Made by a program: the position numbers and the translations under genes. The notes beneath the pieces are model-generated. The model was not told where the DNA came from. It did no database searches and saw nothing but the letters and a program-made list of their open reading frames with translations. A stretch of 7,964 nt of DNA from an uncultured Eubacteriales bacterium (GTDB lineage: Bacteria > Bacillota > Clostridia > Peptostreptococcales > Anaerovoracaceae), in the NCBI GenBank assembly GCA_902766915.1, contig CACXFN010000059.1, positions 1-7,964 of the forward strand. The letters are read 5' to 3'. This document shows, piece by piece, positions 1 to 5,312 of the stretch. The first letter of the stretch is position 1. Each line of letters starts with the position of its first letter.

Positions 1-1
1 C

Positions 2-289
2 GATAGAACAATGGATGGTGAAAGCATCTTCCCGGACAGCACACCCGAACTTCAGCTGGGCCACGCAAGCAGCAGCGAATTCACCAGCAAAGAACTGGAA
101 GTCCTGAAGGAACTTATGAGTGGAGACAGCAATCAGGAAATTGCAGATAGACTTTGCATCTCGGTCAGCACCCTTAAAACCCATATCCAGCACCTGCAGG
201 ATAAGACAGGGTTCCGTAACCGTACGGAATTAGCGGTTAGAGCCAGAGAAATCGGCCTAGTGATAAATGACGAGGCAGCAGAAGAATAA
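2..289 (+). CDS. LuxR/GerE-type helix-turn-helix regulator, C-terminal part (5' end cut off by window)
   Basis: This is the DNA-binding end of a LuxR-family transcription regulator. Counting from the Met codon at 11, residues 25-85 form the four-helix LuxR domain: a TSKE start with the conserved Glu, then GDSNQEIADRL as the scaffold helix, ISVSTLKTHIQHLQDKTG as turn plus recognition helix, and RNRTELAVRA as the closing helix. The short acidic tail ends at TAA 287-289. The frame is open to the left edge (Asp-Arg-Thr precede the Met) and no ribosome binding site fits in the ten bases before it. The Met at 11 is therefore probably internal, and the full protein is likely a response regulator or other multidomain LuxR protein. 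A free-standing GerE-like protein of about 92 residues is the alternative. The input domain is not visible, so neither the signal nor the target genes can be inferred. Confidence 0.85.
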   Translation, partial: DRTMDGESIFPDSTPELQLGHASSSEFTSKELEVLKELMSGDSNQEIADRLCISVSTLKTHIQHLQDKTGFRNRTELAVRAREIGLVINDEAAEE

Positions 290-347
290 AAAAATACGGA
301 AATAGAGAAAGATGAGTTTGGAAAATGCTGTTTTTCGGTGGGTTGCT

Positions 348-368
348 GCAGTGTTACCACACTGTTTT
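348..368 (+). terminator. Weak candidate intrinsic terminator after the LuxR-type gene
   Basis: GCAGTGT (348-354) pairs with ACACTGT (359-365) around a TACC tetraloop: six Watson-Crick pairs plus one G-U. The U run, TTTT at 365-368, begins inside the stem base. It lies about 60 bases after the stop of the regulator gene. The stem is short and the U tract modest, so it may be a weak terminator or only a chance hairpin. Confidence 0.4.
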
Positions 369-435
369 CTCAATGTTACTAAACCGCTACGATAGAGTAA
401 TTTCAATGCCTTCAGAACTTTTAATTAGGACTAAA

Positions 436-611
436 ATCATACTTTTGTATGATGCTACAAACGCTTCGTTCCGATAAACTTTATAAATGAAAGAGCGCGA
501 TAGAAATGTCGTACATTGTGAGGGGGGCTCCGATGTAAAACAGATCAATGCACTGTTTCACATTGTAACATTAATTCCGTTGCACCCACCCAGCAACGGG
601 ATTATTTTTTT
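436..611 (+). ncRNA. Candidate structured RNA (unnamed) ending in a strong terminator
   Basis: The gap between the regulator and the zinc-ribbon gene (290-752) has no convincing ORF but holds several hairpins. A perfect 7-bp stem with TTTT loop lies at 436-453. Positions 512-518 pair with 531-537, with an inner GAG/CTC stem and a loop of five G. Positions 531-543 pair with 553-565 (12 of 13 positions, one G-U, one mismatch, 9-base loop). A strong terminator follows at 572-611. The second and third hairpins share 531-537 and cannot form together. A transcript that ends at 611, before the separate promoter at 649, would be a non-coding RNA or a long 3' UTR of the LuxR-type gene. I found no clear promoter for it and recognise no known RNA family; the 5' boundary given is only the first clear hairpin. 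Confidence 0.3.
572..611 (+). terminator. Strong Rho-independent terminator in the 290-752 gap
   Basis: TAATTCCGTTGC (572-583) pairs with GCAACGGGATTA (593-604). All twelve positions pair, one of them G-U (576:600), around a 9-base C-rich loop, and seven T follow at 605-611. The core CCGTTGC/GCAACGG is perfect. The poly-T lies only on the + side, so it ends rightward transcription. It sits well before the promoter at 649-677, so it belongs to something upstream: either LuxR-gene readthrough or a small RNA. Confidence 0.85.
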
Positions 612-648
612 CTTTCCAATTACTGAACAAAAAACCTTGATTTCTACA

Positions 649-677
649 TTGAATCAACATATTTGGTGGTATATAAT
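649..677 (+). promoter_or_regulatory. Sigma-A-like promoter of the zinc-ribbon gene
   Basis: TTGAAT (649-654) and a perfect TATAAT (672-677) are separated by exactly 17 bp. Transcription would start near 684, giving a 5' UTR of about 70 bases before the ATG at 753. It lies just downstream of the terminator at 611, which insulates the gene from upstream transcription. Confidence 0.8.
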
Positions 678-752
678 TCACTGTAGAGAACCGATTGAAG
701 GATAGGACAATATTTGGATTTTTGGTGTTTATAGAATTTATGGAGGAGCAAA

Positions 753-1643
753 ATGGCAAAGTGTAACAAATGTGGTGCTGAAGTATTAGAAGGCGCACTT
801 TTTTGTACAGAGTGCGGTGCAGCTTTAACTGAGACTTTTAGCGAGACTGCAGAAAAAATGGAGAATCCCTTTGAGAATATGGGGAATAACAAGCCAAGCA
901 GTAACCCCTTTGCAGATTTTGAAGCCAACGTTCCAAAGCCGGAATTGGCATCCGCGCAAACTTCTTCATTAATATTCGATGATCCGGATTGGAAAAAGGC
1001 TGAAAAAATAGAGGCCCAGGCAGCTGCAGCTCAGGAGATGGCAGCAGAGGCCGCTGCAGCTCAAGAAATGGCAGAAGAAGCAGCCGCACAGGCACAGGCT
1101 CAGACGGAAAAGGAGCAAAAGGGATTTTTCGATTCCTTTAAAGAAGGTATGGCAGGCGAACAGCCAAAGCCTAACTGGGAAGCTAAGGAAGAGCCTAATT
1201 ACAATTATAATGGGTATAACGGACAAGGTGCATGGAGTGCAGCTGATCAGCAAAACCAGTTTAATCAGCAGAACCAGCATAACCAATATAATCCGGCAGG
1301 GCAAAACTGGACACCGGAGCCAATATATAATCAGGATTATTTGGATATGCCGCAGGGCCATGATAAGCTGTGGGCAATCATGTCATATTTCTGGGTAGTA
1401 CTATGGCTGGTTGCCTTCTTTGCGGGAGCTTCAGGAGGTCGTAGATCCAACTTCCTAAACCACCATCTAAACCAGTCCTTGCTCCTTAACCTGATATCTA
1501 TTCCAATTGGATGGATAGGAGGAAGTATCGGTATGATTTTAGGGCTGGCACTATTTGTCTTCGGGGTTGTTGGCATAGTATCAGCTGCCCAAGGGAATAC
1601 AAGACCATTACCTATAGTGGGAAATATTAAGATATTCAAATAA
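753..1643 (+). CDS. Zinc-ribbon protein with low-complexity linker and membrane C-terminus
   Basis: A 296-residue protein of unknown function. Residues 4-21 form a zinc ribbon of pattern C-x2-C-x10-C-x2-C (Cys4, 7, 18, 21). Residues 25-200 look disordered: an NPF/PKP stretch, an Ala/Gln/Glu-rich segment (83-118) probably helical or coiled-coil, then an Asn/Gln/Tyr-rich segment (149-185). Residues 204-296 are hydrophobic, with probable membrane helices near 207-224 and 243-280, separated by the basic/polar stretch RRSNFLNHHLNQS. The ending (AAQGNTRPLPIVGNIKIF) resembles DUF4870/Tic20-like small membrane proteins; that assignment is from memory of the family. There is no N-terminal signal peptide, so the zinc ribbon probably faces the cytoplasm. 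The start is supported by GGAGGA at 742-747, five bases before ATG. The gene has its own promoter and terminator, so its neighbours give no functional clue. Confidence 0.9.
   Translation: MAKCNKCGAEVLEGALFCTECGAALTETFSETAEKMENPFENMGNNKPSSNPFADFEANVPKPELASAQTSSLIFDDPDWKKAEKIEAQAAAAQEMAAEAAAAQEMAEEAAAQAQAQTEKEQKGFFDSFKEGMAGEQPKPNWEAKEEPNYNYNGYNGQGAWSAADQQNQFNQQNQHNQYNPAGQNWTPEPIYNQDYLDMPQGHDKLWAIMSYFWVVLWLVAFFAGASGGRRSNFLNHHLNQSLLLNLISIPIGWIGGSIGMILGLALFVFGVVGIVSAAQGNTRPLPIVGNIKIFK
1023..1082 (+). repeat. Two tandem 30-bp units within the zinc-ribbon gene
   Basis: Two in-frame 30-bp copies (1023-1052 and 1053-1082) encode AAAQEMAAEA and AAAQEMAEEA at residues 91-110. The copies differ at several mostly third-position bases but share GCTGCAGCTCA at the start of each. 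The pattern suggests an internal duplication that has since drifted, lengthening the Ala/Gln-rich linker in ten-residue steps. Confidence 0.75.
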
Positions 1644-1695
1644 GGGAAATAATTAGTTCTTTAAAAAAATACAACAAGAAATAAGGATATTGATA

Positions 1696-1729
1696 GTGCG
1701 GTCCCCGGGTTTAGGGGATCGTGCTTTTT
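1696..1729 (+). terminator. Intrinsic terminator of the zinc-ribbon gene
   Basis: GTGCGGTCCCC (1696-1706) pairs with GGGGATCGTGC (1714-1724) over eleven positions, three of them G-U, with loop GGGTTTA. Five T follow at 1725-1729. It lies about 50 bases after the stop codon and before the next promoter, so it closes the single-gene unit. Confidence 0.8.
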
Positions 1730-1764
1730 ATTAAAGACTTGCCTTTTCTTTTTCCGTGAAAATG

Positions 1765-1793
1765 CTGACAATAGTCCTCAAAAATGGTAGAAT
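1765..1793 (+). promoter_or_regulatory. Sigma-A-like promoter of the prfA operon
   Basis: CTGACA (1765-1770, one mismatch to TTGACA) and TAGAAT (1788-1793, one mismatch to TATAAT) are 17 bp apart. The predicted start near 1800 leaves a leader of only about 20 bases, room for little more than the ribosome binding site of prfA, so leader-based regulation is unlikely here. Confidence 0.7.
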
Positions 1794-1820
1794 ATTTGTT
1801 TAGGAAAGAGGTAGAAATAG

Positions 1821-2885
1821 ATGTTTGATAAACTTGATTTTATAAGCGAAAAATATAATGAAATGGCCATGAAGGCTTCAGATCCTGCAGTGATTGCCAA
1901 CCAAAAGGAATGGCAGAAATGCGTGAAGGAAATGGGGGAAATGGAGCCTATCGTAAAGAAATACGAGGAGTATAAATCTGCCAAGCAAAGTTTGGCAGAG
2001 GCTAAGGAAATTGTTGAAAATGAAAGCGATGAAGAACTCCGCGACTTGGCGAAAATGGAGATAGCCGATTCCGAAGACAGATTGGAAAGCCTTACGGAAG
2101 AGCTTAAGATTTTGCTTCTTCCAAAGGATCCCAATGATGAAAGAAACGTAATTCTGGAAGTTAGGGCAGGAACCGGAGGCGAAGAAGCCGCCTTATTTGG
2201 TGGTGACCTTCTCAGAATGTATACCAGATATGCAGAGCGCCATCGTTGGAAGACAGAGCTGATGGACATAAACGATACCGGAATTGGTGGAATTAAAGAA
2301 GCAACGGTAATGATTAAGGGAAAGGGTGCCTATTCCCGTCTAAAATACGAAAGTGGAGTACACAGAGTTCAGCGTGTTCCGGAAACTGAATCCAGCGGTA
2401 GAATTCACACCTCCGCAGCAACTATTGCGGTACTACCTGAAGTAGACGATGTTGAAGTGGACTTGGACCCAAATGATGTCAGAGTTGATGTTTATCGCGC
2501 ATCCGGAAACGGGGGACAGTGCGTTAACACCACAGACTCCGCAGTAAGACTTACCCATGAACCAACAGGTCTTGTGGTAACCTGCCAGGATGAAAAATCC
2601 CAAATAAAGAACAAAGAAAAGGCCTTTAAGGTACTTAGATCCAGGCTTTACGATTTAATGTTGCAGAAGCAGCAAAGTGAGATATCTGCTGAGCGTAAAA
2701 GCCAAATAGGCTCCGGAGATAGATCCGAAAGAATCCGTACATATAATTTCCCCCAGGGACGTTGCACGGATCATAGAATTGGAATGACTCTATATAAGCT
2801 AGATGCAATCCTTGATGGAGATATTGATGAGATAATCGATGGATTAATAACCAGCGACCAGGCAGAGAAAATGAAGGCCTTCTAA
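1821..2885 (+). CDS. prfA: Peptide chain release factor 1
   Basis: RF1 recognises UAA and UAG in the ribosomal A site and triggers peptidyl-tRNA hydrolysis. At 354 residues the protein has the usual full length. The N-terminal helical domain (about 1-105) is followed by the PCRF region starting at [12 protein letters not shown] (115-126). The codon-recognition tripeptide is PET (187-189) within [19 protein letters not shown]; this P-x-T signature marks RF1, whereas RF2 has SPF. The catalytic GGQ is at 231-233 in [17 protein letters not shown]. The Cys after GGQ replaces the His of many RF1s but is, as I recall, common in clostridia. ATG is preceded by AGAGGT (1807-1812). It is the first gene of a probable operon with sua5, rpiB and upp. 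The methyltransferase gene prmC, which often adjoins prfA and modifies the GGQ glutamine, is not in this window. Confidence 0.97.
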   Translation: MFDKLDFISEKYNEMAMKASDPAVIANQKEWQKCVKEMGEMEPIVKKYEEYKSAKQSLAEAKEIVENESDEELRDLAKMEIADSEDRLESLTEELKILLLPKDPNDERNVILEVRAGTGGEEAALFGGDLLRMYTRYAERHRWKTELMDINDTGIGGIKEATVMIKGKGAYSRLKYESGVHRVQRVPETESSGRIHTSAATIAVLPEVDDVEVDLDPNDVRVDVYRASGNGGQCVNTTDSAVRLTHEPTGLVVTCQDEKSQIKNKEKAFKVLRSRLYDLMLQKQQSEISAERKSQIGSGDRSERIRTYNFPQGRCTDHRIGMTLYKLDAILDGDIDEIIDGLITSDQAEKMKAF

Positions 2886-2895
2886 ATGACTAAAC

Positions 2896-2913
2896 GGCTA
2901 AAGCATTTAAGCC
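2896..2913 (+). other. Small hairpin in the prfA-sua5 gap
   Basis: GGCTAAA (2896-2902) pairs with TTTAAGCC (2906-2913) with a GCA loop and one bulged A. Downstream bases are A-rich rather than T-rich, so it is not a terminator on this strand. It could influence mRNA processing or stability between prfA and sua5, or be chance. Confidence 0.3.
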
Positions 2914-2925
2914 TAAAAAAAGAAA

Positions 2926-2932
2926 AGTAGGA
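2926..2932 (+). promoter_or_regulatory. Ribosome binding site supporting the TTG start of sua5
   Basis: AGTAGGA at 2926-2932 lies eight bases before TTG 2941. Stops in the same frame at 2887, 2899, 2908 and 2914 exclude a longer protein, and no in-frame ATG lies between them and the conserved domain. The rival start is GTG 3007, preceded by AGGAAGAG around 2990-2997, which would remove 22 residues. Confidence 0.5.
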
Positions 2933-2940
2933 AATACAAA

Positions 2941-3984
2941 TTGCGAGATAGAGAACGAGACATAGAAAATAACAATGCTTTTGGAATACAGGAAGAGATT
3001 CAAACCGTGATATTAACCGACGGCCCTAAGGACATAGAAAGGGCCGGGGAAATAATTCGAAATGGCGGACTTGTTGCTTTTCCAACAGAGACAGTCTATG
3101 GGCTTGGAGCGGACGCTTTAAATCTGATGGCTGTCTCTAAAATATACCGGGCGAAGGGTCGTCCGTCAGACAATCCTATGATAGTTCATATTGCAGACAA
3201 GGAGACTTTAAATGACCTTGCTCTGGAAGTGACACCGGATATGGAAAAACTGATGGAAGCATTCTGGCCTGGGCCTATGACATTGATTGTAAAGCGCCAG
3301 CCCATAATTCCGGATGTAACGACTGGAGGGTTGGAGACTGTCGGAATAAGGTTTCCGTCCAATCCTGTTGCCCAGGCATTAATCAAGGCCTCCGGCTGTC
3401 CTGTGGCTGCCCCCAGTGCGAATCTTTCAGGAAAACCCAGCCCCACCACATCAGCCCATGTGAAGAAGGATATGATGGGGAGAGTAGATGCCATAATAGA
3501 TAGCAGCGACTGCCAACATGGAATTGAATCTACGGTAATCGATATGACAGGGGTTATCCCCATGATTCTAAGACCCGGTGTAATAACACGCACTATGATG
3601 AGTGAAGTCCTTGGGAAAAAAGTCAAGCTTGATCCTGCGCTAAATGCCAGAGTAGGTGAGGACTTTCAACCAAGGTCCCCGGGAATGAAGTATAAGCATT
3701 ATGCACCCCAAGCGGAAATGCGCATTTACAGTGGAATCCCGGAAAAGGTTGAAGCGGCAATTCATGAGGCTGAGGATCAACTTATTGCCGAGGGTCGAGT
3801 TGTAAAAGTTATTAAATTCAAGGACGAAGTCACTGCAGCACATGACCTGTTTGCCAAGCTTAGGGATGCTGATGATCAACATGTAGACGTAATACTAGCG
3901 GCGGCACTTCCAGAGGAAGGACTGGGATTCTCGGTTATGAACAGAATGCTTAAGTCCGCCGGATATAATGTGATAGAGGTGTAA
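2941..3984 (+). CDS. sua5: L-threonylcarbamoyladenylate synthase (Sua5/YwlC type)
   Basis: The enzyme makes threonylcarbamoyl-AMP from threonine, bicarbonate and ATP, the first step of t6A37 formation on ANN-decoding tRNAs; TsaB, TsaD and TsaE complete the transfer. The YrdC-fold catalytic domain covers about 22-225, with PTETVYGLG at 48-56, KGRPSDNP at 72-79, the WPGPMTL segment at 109-115, and the APSANLSG segment at 157-164. A linker with SPGMKYKHYAP (246-256) leads to the Sua5 C-terminal domain (about 257-347), ending in a conserved-looking GLGFSVMNRMLKSAGYN. The C-terminal domain separates Sua5 from the short TsaC form; 347 residues is normal. The start is TTG 2941, with GTG 3007 possible. 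The stop is two bases before rpiB, whose ribosome binding site lies inside this gene's end, so the two are probably co-translated. Confidence 0.93.
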   Translation: MRDRERDIENNNAFGIQEEIQTVILTDGPKDIERAGEIIRNGGLVAFPTETVYGLGADALNLMAVSKIYRAKGRPSDNPMIVHIADKETLNDLALEVTPDMEKLMEAFWPGPMTLIVKRQPIIPDVTTGGLETVGIRFPSNPVAQALIKASGCPVAAPSANLSGKPSPTTSAHVKKDMMGRVDAIIDSSDCQHGIESTVIDMTGVIPMILRPGVITRTMMSEVLGKKVKLDPALNARVGEDFQPRSPGMKYKHYAPQAEMRIYSGIPEKVEAAIHEAEDQLIAEGRVVKVIKFKDEVTAAHDLFAKLRDADDQHVDVILAAALPEEGLGFSVMNRMLKSAGYNVIEV

Positions 3985-3986
3985 TT

Positions 3987-4508
3987 ATGATAATTGCAAT
4001 GGCCGCTGACCATGGCGGATATGAATTAAAAAACTCCATCAAGGAACATCTTAAAGAAAGAGGAACAGCTCCTTTATATAAGTTAAAGGAAGGAGCCACA
4101 CCTGATGAAAAGGGTGGATTCGGGGATGAAGACTTTGATGTTGTTCAGGATAAGATTAAGATTGTTGATTTAGGAACCAATTCCGACGAATCCGTGGATT
4201 ATCCTAATTATGGCAAAGCCTGTGCAGATGCTGTCGCAAGCGGCAAGGCTGATTTGGGAATAGTTTGTTGCGGAACAGGAATAGGAATTTCTATCGCAGC
4301 GAATAAAGTGAAGGGAGTTCGTTGTGGACTCTGTACATCAGTAGAGATGGCTGAATTAACCAAGCAACACAATAATGCCAATGTGATTGCCCTGGGAGGA
4401 AGAACTACTTCCCCTGAGCTTGCCAATGATATTGTGGATGCGTGGCTCGATAATCGATTCCTGGGAGGTAGGCATAAGAAGCGCACAGACATGCTAGATG
4501 AAATGTAG
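3987..4508 (+). CDS. rpiB: Ribose-5-phosphate isomerase B, with an unusual insertion
   Basis: RpiB interconverts ribose 5-phosphate and ribulose 5-phosphate in the pentose phosphate pathway; the family also includes allose-6-phosphate isomerases. Visible active-site residues are Asp8-His9 (AADHGG), Cys95 in CCGTGIGISIAANK, His128 in KQHNNANV, and Arg162/Arg166 in GGRHKKR. From memory of E. coli RpiB (Cys66, His99, Arg133, Arg137), all later residues are shifted by +29 while His9 is shifted by -1. About 30 extra residues therefore lie between helix 1 and strand 2, roughly 27-58, a charged Gly-rich stretch (KEGATPDEKGGFGDEDFD). At 173 residues it is longer than the usual 145-150. ATG is preceded by AGAGGTG (3975-3981). 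It sits two bases after sua5 and 46 before upp. Its product feeds PRPP synthesis, which fits with upp downstream. Confidence 0.93.
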   Translation: MIIAMAADHGGYELKNSIKEHLKERGTAPLYKLKEGATPDEKGGFGDEDFDVVQDKIKIVDLGTNSDESVDYPNYGKACADAVASGKADLGIVCCGTGIGISIAANKVKGVRCGLCTSVEMAELTKQHNNANVIALGGRTTSPELANDIVDAWLDNRFLGGRHKKRTDMLDEM

Positions 4509-4554
4509 CGTGTACTAGGTTATATATTAAGAATTAATTGAGAGGAGACTGTAA

Positions 4555-5184
4555 ATGGGCAAGGTATATGTTTTTGATCATCCGCTAATTCAGCATAAGG
4601 TCACCAAGATGCGTGAGGTGGAAACTCCGGTAAAGGAATTCCGCGATCTGGCCAGGGAAGTATCCATGCTCATGGGATTTGAAGCAACCAGAGACCTGCC
4701 GCTGAAGGCGATTGAAATTGAAACCCCAATTTGCAAGACCAAGGCCAATGTGCTGGAGGGAGAAGACATCGCCATAGTTCCGATTCTTAGAGCAGGTCTG
4801 GGATTCGTAGATGGAATGCTGGAACTGGTTCCAACAGCCAAGGTGGGTCATGTGGGTCTCTACCGCGACCCTGAAACCCACGAGCCTGTTGAATACTATT
4901 GCAAGCTTCCCACCGACATAGAGAAGAGAAAAGTATTCGTGCTTGATCCCATGCTGGCAACCGGAGGAAGTGCCGTTGCAGCAGTTGACTTCATCAAGCA
5001 GCGCGGAGCCAAGGACATTCGTTTCATGTGCTTGATCGCCGCACCGGAAGGAATAGAGACATTATCCAAGGCTCACCCGGATATCGACATCTATATCGCA
5101 GCCAAGGACGATCACCTAAACGATCACGCATACATCGTTCCCGGACTCGGTGATGCCGGCGACAGACTATTCGGAACCAAATAA
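4555..5184 (+). CDS. upp: Uracil phosphoribosyltransferase
   Basis: This cytoplasmic salvage enzyme converts uracil and PRPP to UMP and pyrophosphate. The 209-residue length matches the bacterial family. Visible signatures are [14 protein letters not shown] (75-88), the PRPP-binding loop [14 protein letters not shown] (127-140), and the uracil-binding C-terminal segment [16 protein letters not shown] (194-209). ATG is preceded by a strong AGAGGAG (4541-4547) seven bases upstream. It is probably the last gene of the prfA operon: 46 bases separate it from rpiB without a clear promoter, and a terminator follows at 5248. An rpiB-upp pairing is found in the equivalent region of other Bacillota. 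Nothing unusual is seen in the catalytic residues. Confidence 0.97.
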   Translation: MGKVYVFDHPLIQHKVTKMREVETPVKEFRDLAREVSMLMGFEATRDLPLKAIEIETPICKTKANVLEGEDIAIVPILRAGLGFVDGMLELVPTAKVGHVGLYRDPETHEPVEYYCKLPTDIEKRKVFVLDPMLATGGSAVAAVDFIKQRGAKDIRFMCLIAAPEGIETLSKAHPDIDIYIAAKDDHLNDHAYIVPGLGDAGDRLFGTK

Positions 5185-5205
5185 ACCACCACAGATGCAG
5201 GTAAC

Positions 5206-5231
5206 AATCCTACTTGCCAAGCATTAGGATT
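5206..5231. repeat. Inverted repeat between upp and tyrS
   Basis: AATCCTA (5206-5212) and TAGGATT (5225-5231) are perfect inverted repeats separated by 12 bases, which include a small CTT/AAG inner pairing. There is no T run after it, so it is not a terminator. It could be an operator-like site or an RNA hairpin at the 3' end of the upp transcript. Confidence 0.45.
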
Positions 5232-5247
5232 TAACATAATTAGCAAA

Positions 5248-5269
5248 GGGCGGGCGCCGCCCAGTTTTT
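5248..5269 (+). terminator. Terminator after upp (or attenuator before tyrS)
   Basis: GGGCGG (5248-5253) pairs perfectly with CCGCCC (5257-5262) around a GCG loop. After AG comes a run of five T (5265-5269). It lies 63 bases after the upp stop and 43 before the tyrS ATG. The simplest reading is the end of the prfA-sua5-rpiB-upp operon. Since no strong promoter is evident between it and tyrS, some readthrough or an attenuator role for tyrS is possible. Confidence 0.7.
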
Positions 5270-5273
5270 AGAA

Positions 5274-5298
5274 GTGGCTTGCGGGCACCGCCTGCCAC
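5274..5298 (+). other. Hairpin immediately before the tyrS ribosome binding site
   Basis: GTGGC (5274-5278) pairs with GCCAC (5294-5298), and inside it GCGG (5281-5284) pairs with CCGC (5288-5291) with loop GCA; a 2x2 internal loop separates the stems. The hairpin ends directly against the ribosome binding site AGGGAGA at 5299. Its core closely repeats the preceding terminator motif. It could modulate tyrS translation or stabilise the mRNA 5' end. Confidence 0.5.
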
Positions 5299-5305
5299 AG
5301 GGAGA
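5299..5305 (+). promoter_or_regulatory. Ribosome binding site fixing the tyrS start
   Basis: AGGGAGA lies seven bases before ATG 5313, good spacing. This favours ATG 5313 over the in-frame GTG at 5274, which would add 13 residues encoded by the leader hairpin and has no good ribosome binding site. Confidence 0.8.
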
Positions 5306-5312
5306 TACATTA

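Noticed and set aside
1..504. CGATAGA occurring three times (1-7, 390-396, 498-504)
   Set aside because: A 7-base word with irregular spacing, one copy within coding sequence; not enough to claim a binding site.
487..705. A 72-codon ORF on the + strand in the intergenic gap
   Set aside because: It runs through the strong terminator at 572-611 and the promoter at 649-677, has no ribosome binding site, and its translation has low-complexity, non-protein-like composition.
1778..2269. Minus-strand ORF of 163 codons opposite prfA
   Set aside because: It is Ser/Leu-rich, typical of the antisense of a coding frame, and it overlaps an unambiguous prfA.
5214..5240. TTGCCA-15-CATAAT as a tyrS promoter
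   Set aside because: The spacer is short and both boxes are imperfect; transcription from it would start inside the terminator hairpin. Kept only as a possibility within the inverted-repeat finding.
5274..5312. GTG start at 5274 for tyrS, adding 13 residues
   Set aside because: The added codons are the leader hairpin, no ribosome binding site precedes GTG, and AGGGAGA sits seven bases before ATG 5313.
5185..5312. T-box leader for tyrS
   Set aside because: The gap is only 128 bases, too short for a normal T-box leader, and no clear T-box consensus (TGGNACCGCG) was found; GGGCACCGCC at 5283-5292 is only a partial resemblance.
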